Shown in pieces: positions 7,511-11,670 of a DNA stretch of 11,670 bases. The DNA comes from Candidatus Omnitrophota bacterium. Lineage in GTDB: Bacteria > Omnitrophota > Gorgyraeia > DTHP01. Location of the stretch: NCBI GenBank assembly GCA_023818555.1, contig JAMWCG010000013.1, forward strand, positions 1 through 11,670. Direction: 5' to 3'. The notes beneath the pieces are model-generated. The model ran no database searches, was not told where the DNA came from, and saw nothing but the letters and a program-made list of their open reading frames with translations. Both the position numbers and the translations under genes were made by a program. The first letter of the stretch is position 1; the number at the start of each line of letters is the position of its first letter.

Positions 7511-7520
7511 TCCTATAGGA
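7511..7520. repeat. 10-bp perfect palindrome over the leader Shine-Dalgarno
   Basis: TCCTATAGGA reads the same on both strands and includes the AGGA part of the AGGAGG before the leader frame. It is flanked by two copies of GACTAT on the minus strand. It could be a small operator or chance; as RNA it can form only about three base pairs with a four-base loop. Confidence 0.4.
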
Positions 7521-7528
7521 TAGTCAGA

Positions 7529-7605
7529 ATTGTAATAATTTATGAGTATATTTTACCACTTCCAGCCTCAAACTCAATGATTTTATACTCATATGATATT
7601 ACAAT
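7529..7605. repeat. Inverted repeat with 22-bp arms upstream of mgtA
   Basis: The arms at 7529-7550 and 7584-7605 are inverse copies. Both share ATTGTAATA at the outer end and TATGAGTATA at the inner end, and differ only in the three bases between, so 19 of 22 positions match. The 33 bases between the arms hold most of a candidate mgtA promoter. The arms could be paired operator sites, an RNA or DNA hairpin, or the ends of a very small mobile remnant. No flanking target-site duplication is obvious. Confidence 0.75.
7550..7577 (-). promoter_or_regulatory. Candidate mgtA promoter between the inverted-repeat arms
   Basis: On the minus strand TTGAGT (7572-7577, four of six consensus bases) and TAAAAT (7550-7555, five of six) are 16 bases apart. 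The expected start falls inside the downstream arm of the inverted repeat, giving a leader of about 80 bases before mgtA that contains the 12-codon frame. A protein bound to the arms would therefore sit directly on the promoter. No M-box Mg2+ riboswitch was recognised. Confidence 0.4.
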
Positions 7606-7650
7606 AGCCGTTCTTCACGAAAGGAGAAAATCGTCAAGGATGGGAAGGAA

Positions 7651-8505
7651 TTATTTTTGGCGTGCTATTGCTTTCTCTAAGGCTTTACGCATCACCAAAA
7701 CCGGAGCCTTTTTGCCTGTCCAGAGCTCCCAGGAAAGCACCCCCTGATAGAGAAGCATACCTAAACCATTCATCGTCTTGAGCCGTTTAGACTTAGCGAA
7801 CTTGAGCAAGGGGGTTTGGGGGGGGTTATAAATAAGGTCACAGACAACGAGTTTGGGATGGAAAACTTTTGGCTCAATAATTAGGGGGTCATTTTTTCTC
7901 ATTCCCACAGGTGTGGCGTTAATCAGACAATCAAATTCTTTAAGCGAAGAACTGGGTAGACTGGTGGCTAATTCTAATTTTGCGTTAGGAAAATGAACTC
8001 TCAGGTCAATTACTAAATTCTCCGCCTTAGAGCGCGCAATATCATAAAAAGTTACTTCCTTTGCTCCTTCTTTAACCAAATTAAACCCAATTGCTCTTGC
8101 GGCTCCTCCAGCTCCGAGGATAAAAAATCTTTTCCCTCGGGGTTTAATTCTCAATATCTTCTCTAATGCCTGGATAAAACCTTTTCCATCAGTGTTATAA
8201 CCAATAAGTTTTCCTTCTTTAAGCACAATTGTATTTACCGCACCAATAATTTTAGCGGTGGGATATACTTCATCTAAGAACGGGATACAGGCTTCCTTAT
8301 GGGGAATAGTTACATTAAGTCCGGAGATACCCAGAGCCTTCATTCCTGAAAGGGCATCTTTTAAATTCTCGGGAAGAATCTCAAAGGCAAGATAGAGAGC
8401 ATTTATTCTGGCAGACTGAAAGGCAGCATTATGCATCATCGGAGAGAGACTATGACGCACCGGATAACCGATTAAGCCAAAGAGTTTCGTATGAGCATCA
8501 ATCAT
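7651..8505 (-). CDS. aroE: Shikimate dehydrogenase (NADP+)
   Basis: AroE reduces 3-dehydroshikimate to shikimate with NADPH, the fourth step to chorismate. The 284-residue protein has the substrate-site motif HSLSP (18-22), NVTIPHK with catalytic K70, N91, NTDG with catalytic D106 (104-107), the dinucleotide-binding loop GAGGAARA (131-138), NATPVGM (196-202), DLIYNP (223-228) and the late glutamine in LLYQG (Q254). Length is slightly above 270 but normal. Its ATG overlaps the leuA stop by four bases (ATGA), so the two genes are translationally coupled. The expected substrate is shikimate; nothing suggests the quinate-type paralogue. aroK and aroC lie on the far side of mgtA. Confidence 0.97.
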   Translation of the reverse strand: MIDAHTKLFGLIGYPVRHSLSPMMHNAAFQSARINALYLAFEILPENLKDALSGMKALGISGLNVTIPHKEACIPFLDEVYPTAKIIGAVNTIVLKEGKLIGYNTDGKGFIQALEKILRIKPRGKRFFILGAGGAARAIGFNLVKEGAKEVTFYDIARSKAENLVIDLRVHFPNAKLELATSLPSSSLKEFDCLINATPVGMRKNDPLIIEPKVFHPKLVVCDLIYNPPQTPLLKFAKSKRLKTMNGLGMLLYQGVLSWELWTGKKAPVLVMRKALEKAIARQK

Positions 8506-10016
8506 CTTTTATAGACAATTTTATTTATTGCATTCACATACGCCTTAGCCGAGGCTTCAATTATATCGGTGGTTGCTCCCCGTCCGGTAAAAAGTTTTCC
8601 TTTATACCTTAGTTTGATAGTTACTTCCCCCAGTGCCTCCCTCCCTTTACTAACCGATTTTATAGCATAATCTTCTAATTCTCCCTTTATGCCGGTAATT
8701 CTCTCTATTGCTCTATAGCAGGCGTCCACCGGACCATCCCCTGAAGCAGCATCTTGAATTACTTTATCCTTGTGTCTTAACCTTATCGTAGCAGTGGGGA
8801 TAGTATCCGTTCCACTTACAATATGTAAATATTCTAAACTCCAAGTCTGAGGTATCTGTTTTATCTCATCCTCAATAATTGCTACGATATCTTCATCAAA
8901 AACTTCTTTTTTCTTATCTGCCAATGCCTTGAAACGCATAAAGGCACGCTCAAGTTCTTCCTTATTTAAGCGAAAACCCAATTTCTTTAACCGTTCATTA
9001 AAAGCATGCCTTCCCGAATGTTTACCCAAAACTAACCCACTTATCTTCAAACCAATTTGCTCTGGAGACATTATCTCATAGGTGCGCGGTTCCTTTAAGA
9101 TACCATCTTGATGAATTCCTGATTCATGACGAAAGGCATTGGCTCCCACAATGGCTTTATTAGGCTGAACCACAAATCCGGTAAGACTGGAAACAAGTCT
9201 ACTTGTTTTATAAATTTCAGTAGTTTTAATGGCGGTAGTAAAAGGAAGAAAATCGTGACGGGTTTTAATAGCCATCACAATCTCTTCCATGGCCGCGTTT
9301 CCTGCTCGTTCACCTAATCCATTAATCGTGCATTCAACCTGCCTTGCCCCATTCTTTATCGCAGATAAAGAATTGGCTACCGCCAAGCCAAGGTCGTTAT
9401 GGCAATGGACACTGATTACCGCCTTATTTATATTATAAACATTTTCTTTGATTAAACGAATCAATTCTCCAAATTGCTGTGGCATCGCATATCCCACCGT
9501 ATCCGGGATATTCACTGTAGTTGCTCCCGTCTCAATGACTGCCTCCAAAACCCGATACAAAAATTCCTTCTGGGTTCGCGAGGCATCTTCCGGAGAAAAC
9601 TCTACATCGGGAGTAAATTTCTTAGCATATTTTACTGCCTCCACGGCTTGTTGCAAAACTTCTTCCTCAACTTTTCGGAGTTTATACTGCATATGAATCT
9701 TGGAGGTCGCCAGAAAGACATGGATGCGTGGATGTTTTGCTTTCCGGAGCGCCTCTTTAGCCATATCTATATCCTTCTTCAGAGAACGCGATAAGGCACA
9801 GATGGTCGGCTTTTTTATCTCGCGGGCAATAAGCGTTACCGCTTCAAAATCACCCGGGGAAGCAATAGGAAATCCAGCCTCAATAATATCTACATTCAAG
9901 TGCTCCAGTTGTTTGGCAATTTCCAATTTCTGCTTGGTCTCCAGACTCGCTCCCGGAGCCTGCTCCCCATCCCTTAAAGTAGTATCAAAAATAATAATTT
10001 TTTCCATCTTTTTCAT
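8502..10016 (-). CDS. leuA: 2-isopropylmalate synthase
   Basis: LeuA condenses acetyl-CoA with 2-oxoisovalerate to 2-isopropylmalate, the committed and leucine-inhibited step of leucine synthesis. The 504-residue protein shows [14 protein letters not shown] (11-24, metal-binding D11 and catalytic R15), HCHND (204-208), NGLGERAGN (232-240) and HESGIHQDG (297-305). The C-terminal part from about residue 390 has the LeuA regulatory-domain features GDGPVDA (426-432) and the glycine-rich GRGATTDII (478-486). Length matches the bacterial type. Citramalate or homocitrate synthase are the nearest alternatives; [12 protein letters not shown] and overall length favour LeuA. Two starts are possible, ATG 10016 (MKKMEK) or ATG 10007 (MEK). 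Neither has a clear Shine-Dalgarno. It is followed by aroE with an ATGA overlap. Confidence 0.95.
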   Translation of the reverse strand: MKKMEKIIIFDTTLRDGEQAPGASLETKQKLEIAKQLEHLNVDIIEAGFPIASPGDFEAVTLIAREIKKPTICALSRSLKKDIDMAKEALRKAKHPRIHVFLATSKIHMQYKLRKVEEEVLQQAVEAVKYAKKFTPDVEFSPEDASRTQKEFLYRVLEAVIETGATTVNIPDTVGYAMPQQFGELIRLIKENVYNINKAVISVHCHNDLGLAVANSLSAIKNGARQVECTINGLGERAGNAAMEEIVMAIKTRHDFLPFTTAIKTTEIYKTSRLVSSLTGFVVQPNKAIVGANAFRHESGIHQDGILKEPRTYEIMSPEQIGLKISGLVLGKHSGRHAFNERLKKLGFRLNKEELERAFMRFKALADKKKEVFDEDIVAIIEDEIKQIPQTWSLEYLHIVSGTDTIPTATIRLRHKDKVIQDAASGDGPVDACYRAIERITGIKGELEDYAIKSVSKGREALGEVTIKLRYKGKLFTGRGATTDIIEASAKAYVNAINKIVYKR

Positions 10017-10019
10017 TTT

Positions 10020-10048
10020 ACTATAGAATAAATCTCAAGGCAAGTAAA
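10020..10048 (-). promoter_or_regulatory. Weak candidate promoter placing leuA nearly leaderless
   Basis: On the minus strand TTTACT (10043-10048) and TATAGT (10020-10025) are 17 bases apart, with four and five of six consensus bases. The expected start would fall at or just past the first leuA ATG, implying a leaderless message. That agrees with the lack of a Shine-Dalgarno, but the match is modest and leuA could instead be transcribed through from upstream. Confidence 0.25.
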
Positions 10049-10077
10049 TTTTCAGAAATGAGGGGGTAATTTCTTTC

Positions 10078-10629
10078 TTATTTTGAGTTTTTATTAAGTG
10101 TATACTCAACATATCCGGCAAGGACCTCCTGGATTTTCATCGGTGGTGGAACAACAAAATAGTGGTTAATAAGCGCATGGGCAATCTCATGTCCTAAGAT
10201 TCCTGCACGAAGATTATCTACGGATATATAAATTGTATTTGTGTCATATACATAGAAAGAGGGGGTCTTTAGACTCCCTTGATACAGTTTATAAAATTCT
10301 GAATTTAAAGCCTGAAAATCAAGGAAGATTTTAATCTTCCCTTTAAAACTATAAAGATGAATATCCAGGATATCTGAGACCTCAAGGAAAAGAGCATCTA
10401 TCACCTTAGCCAGAACTTCCTCGGGAAGGCTATGCTGACCTGTTTGCAGAAGGTGGGAGGAAAAAAATTCTAATTTGGGGGTTATTTCTAAGGGATTAAG
10501 GGCAGTGGGATAATAAATATAAAAATAATTTCCTTCAATCTTTTTTTCCTGGGCAAAAGCAAAGTTATTTAAAGCAAGAAATAAACCAAGATAAAAAATA
10601 AATCTTCTTGTGCATCTCTTTTTAGACAT
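10078..10629 (-). CDS. Exported HExxH putative metalloprotease (peptidase MA-like)
   Basis: Not recognised as a named gene. The 183-residue product begins with a basic stretch and a hydrophobic run ending AFA-Q (about 1-26), a typical Sec signal peptide, so it is probably periplasmic or lipid-free secreted. After a mixed alpha/beta region it has GHEIAHALINHYF, with HEIAH at 147-151, and then QEVLAGYVEYTL, where E168 aligns with the third zinc ligand of gluzincin peptidases (pattern HExxH...nEGLAeY). The lengths and spacing fit a small peptidase MA-like domain. The substrate is unknown. The ATG has no Shine-Dalgarno. The gene starts 51 bases after the barrel gene stop and ends 61 bases before leuA. 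Confidence 0.7.
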   Translation of the reverse strand: MSKKRCTRRFIFYLGLFLALNNFAFAQEKKIEGNYFYIYYPTALNPLEITPKLEFFSSHLLQTGQHSLPEEVLAKVIDALFLEVSDILDIHLYSFKGKIKIFLDFQALNSEFYKLYQGSLKTPSFYVYDTNTIYISVDNLRAGILGHEIAHALINHYFVVPPPMKIQEVLAGYVEYTLNKNSK

Positions 10630-10680
10630 AAAAATTTATAAATCTTCGGATAATTTTATTCACTATCAAACCTTAAAGTA

Positions 10681-11670
10681 TTACAGATTTTCACGAATTT
10701 CTTTTATGGTCTTTTCTATTTCAAGATTATAAGTAAACTCTGGATACCCAATGTGAGCATAACTTCCTTTAATTGGGACATCACCAATGCCACCTTTTCC
10801 AGCAGGGAAAAAGTTGCGATTGTAGTCAAATCTTAAGCCCAAGTTAATAGTTAATCTTTTTGTAGGATTCCAGGAATCATTGAAAAAAATTCCTGCATTC
10901 AAGCCTCTGTCAATCCTATCATGTCCTCCGCCCCAGCAAGCATAGTAAGGAACTCCTTCCCAGGTGTAAGTCATAAGTCTCGCCATTCCTAAACTATCCT
11001 TAGGACCATAAGGTATTACCTTTCTTCTCCCTTCAAGCAAGTTCCCCTGAATTCCGAATTTCATTTCGTGATTTCCTAAAAACTCATCAAGAAACAAGGT
11101 AGCGTCAGCGTTCATCTGGACACGGGTCCTTGGATTCAGGTCATCCCATCCATAACTTCCGGACTGAAGCCAGTTGGTGTCCTCTTGAATGTATCCGACT
11201 TTCTTTTTGTCATAGAGATTAAGTTCGGTCCTTGAGGCTCCCACTTTTAAGTTTGTATAAAGATTCTTGCTAAAGATGTGTGTCCAGATAGCACTTATGA
11301 CATACGCAGGATATTTCTGTTCCCATGTTGTATCTTCTGTGGCATATTTAGAAGCCCCACGATTGTCAAGATAGTTAAAGCTATAATTGAACCCCAAAAC
11401 AAACTTGTTGTTCTGATCTGGTTGAAAGGTAAGTTTGAGGTAGGGGAATAGTGTATTGTTTTTAATTGGAGTTTGAGCAGGTTTATCATAAGGAAAACCA
11501 GCAACATAACTCTCACTTCTATAAGTACTTGCATTTAGGAAGAACCACAATCTGTCCTTGATTATGGGACCTCCGAAATTTATTCCAGGCTCCATTTCGA
11601 ACTTAGGTCCACTTGTTTGGCCTTCTAATGGTGTTCCTTTTGTGTTGTCCGCTCTCCATTTTTCATGGTT
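10681..11670 (-). CDS. TonB-dependent receptor-like outer-membrane barrel, partial, early C-terminus
   Basis: The open frame runs off the right edge; 25 further codons lie before the ATG at 11595, so that ATG is internal. The visible 329 residues look like the middle of a TonB-dependent receptor barrel: the hallmark NFGGPIIKDRLWFF just after the plug region, then alternating aromatic strands such as NKFVLGFNYSFNYL, AYVISAIWTHIFSKNLYTNL, NHEMKFGIQGNL and RLTINLGLRFDYNRNFF. Such receptors import bulky substrates with TonB energy; this large-insert style is common in Acidobacteriota-like lineages. It stops soon after the RLTINLGLRFDYN strand, in a hydrophilic, probably helical end (LEIEKTIKEIRENL), without the remaining strands or a terminal aromatic residue. 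It is probably truncated. I found no frame after the stop that restores a barrel. Confidence 0.75.
   Translation of the reverse strand, partial: NHEKWRADNTKGTPLEGQTSGPKFEMEPGINFGGPIIKDRLWFFLNASTYRSESYVAGFPYDKPAQTPIKNNTLFPYLKLTFQPDQNNKFVLGFNYSFNYLDNRGASKYATEDTTWEQKYPAYVISAIWTHIFSKNLYTNLKVGASRTELNLYDKKKVGYIQEDTNWLQSGSYGWDDLNPRTRVQMNADATLFLDEFLGNHEMKFGIQGNLLEGRRKVIPYGPKDSLGMARLMTYTWEGVPYYACWGGGHDRIDRGLNAGIFFNDSWNPTKRLTINLGLRFDYNRNFFPAGKGGIGDVPIKGSYAHIGYPEFTYNLEIEKTIKEIRENL

Noticed and set aside
7465..7650. M-box Mg2+ riboswitch before mgtA
   Set aside because: The conserved M-box core sequences are not present, and the leader predicted from the promoter is too short.
7621..7660. AAAGGAG followed by a plus-strand ATG at 7640-7642
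   Set aside because: The resulting frame is antisense to the aroE C-terminus and resembles nothing known.
10054..10076. AGAAAT/ATTTCT inverted repeat as terminator after the HExxH gene
   Set aside because: Six weak base pairs, no GC core and no T-run.

Overview
This is a compact, AT-rich bacterial chromosome segment made of ordinary housekeeping genes plus a few odd junctions. A TonB-dependent-receptor-type outer-membrane barrel and a prepilin peptidase point to a Gram-negative (diderm) cell. The zinc-ribbon form of L28, the tight gene packing and the 7-bp periodic repeats would suit an uncultured candidate phylum such as Omnitrophota. That last step is only an impression; the sequence here cannot settle the taxonomy.

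Layout from left to right. At the left edge a strong minus-strand promoter and a perfect Shine-Dalgarno serve a gene that starts just outside the window. Divergent from it, rpmB (ribosomal protein L28) has its own clear promoter on the plus strand. Everything after that is on the minus strand. rpmB meets recJ tail to tail, with overlapping stop codons. recJ is the last gene of a tight unit read from right to left: prepilin peptidase, aroC, aroK, recJ. The unit has a plausible promoter at about 4676-4703, and an RNA hairpin may sit at the very 5' end of its transcript. Upstream lies mgtA, a P-type Mg2+ ATPase that stands between this unit and aroE. mgtA has a 12-codon leader reading frame and a 22-bp-arm inverted repeat that brackets a candidate promoter. 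Next come aroE and leuA, which overlap by ATGA. Then comes a small exported protein with an HExxH metal-binding motif. Last is the C-terminal part of a TonB-dependent-receptor-like barrel that runs off the right edge and appears to end too early.

Working together: aroE, aroK and aroC catalyse three of the seven shikimate-pathway steps to chorismate, and leuA commits carbon to leucine. The window therefore leans towards amino-acid biosynthesis, mixed with DNA repair (recJ), type IV pilus or secretion maturation (prepilin peptidase) and Mg2+ uptake (mgtA).

I see no CRISPR array, insertion sequence, tRNA or complete rRNA. I did not find a clear new multigene system. The observations most worth a second look are regulatory or structural: the mgtA leader frame and its promoter-flanking inverted repeat, the missing conventional start codon and hairpin leader of the prepilin peptidase, and the 7-bp repeats at both ends of that same gene.
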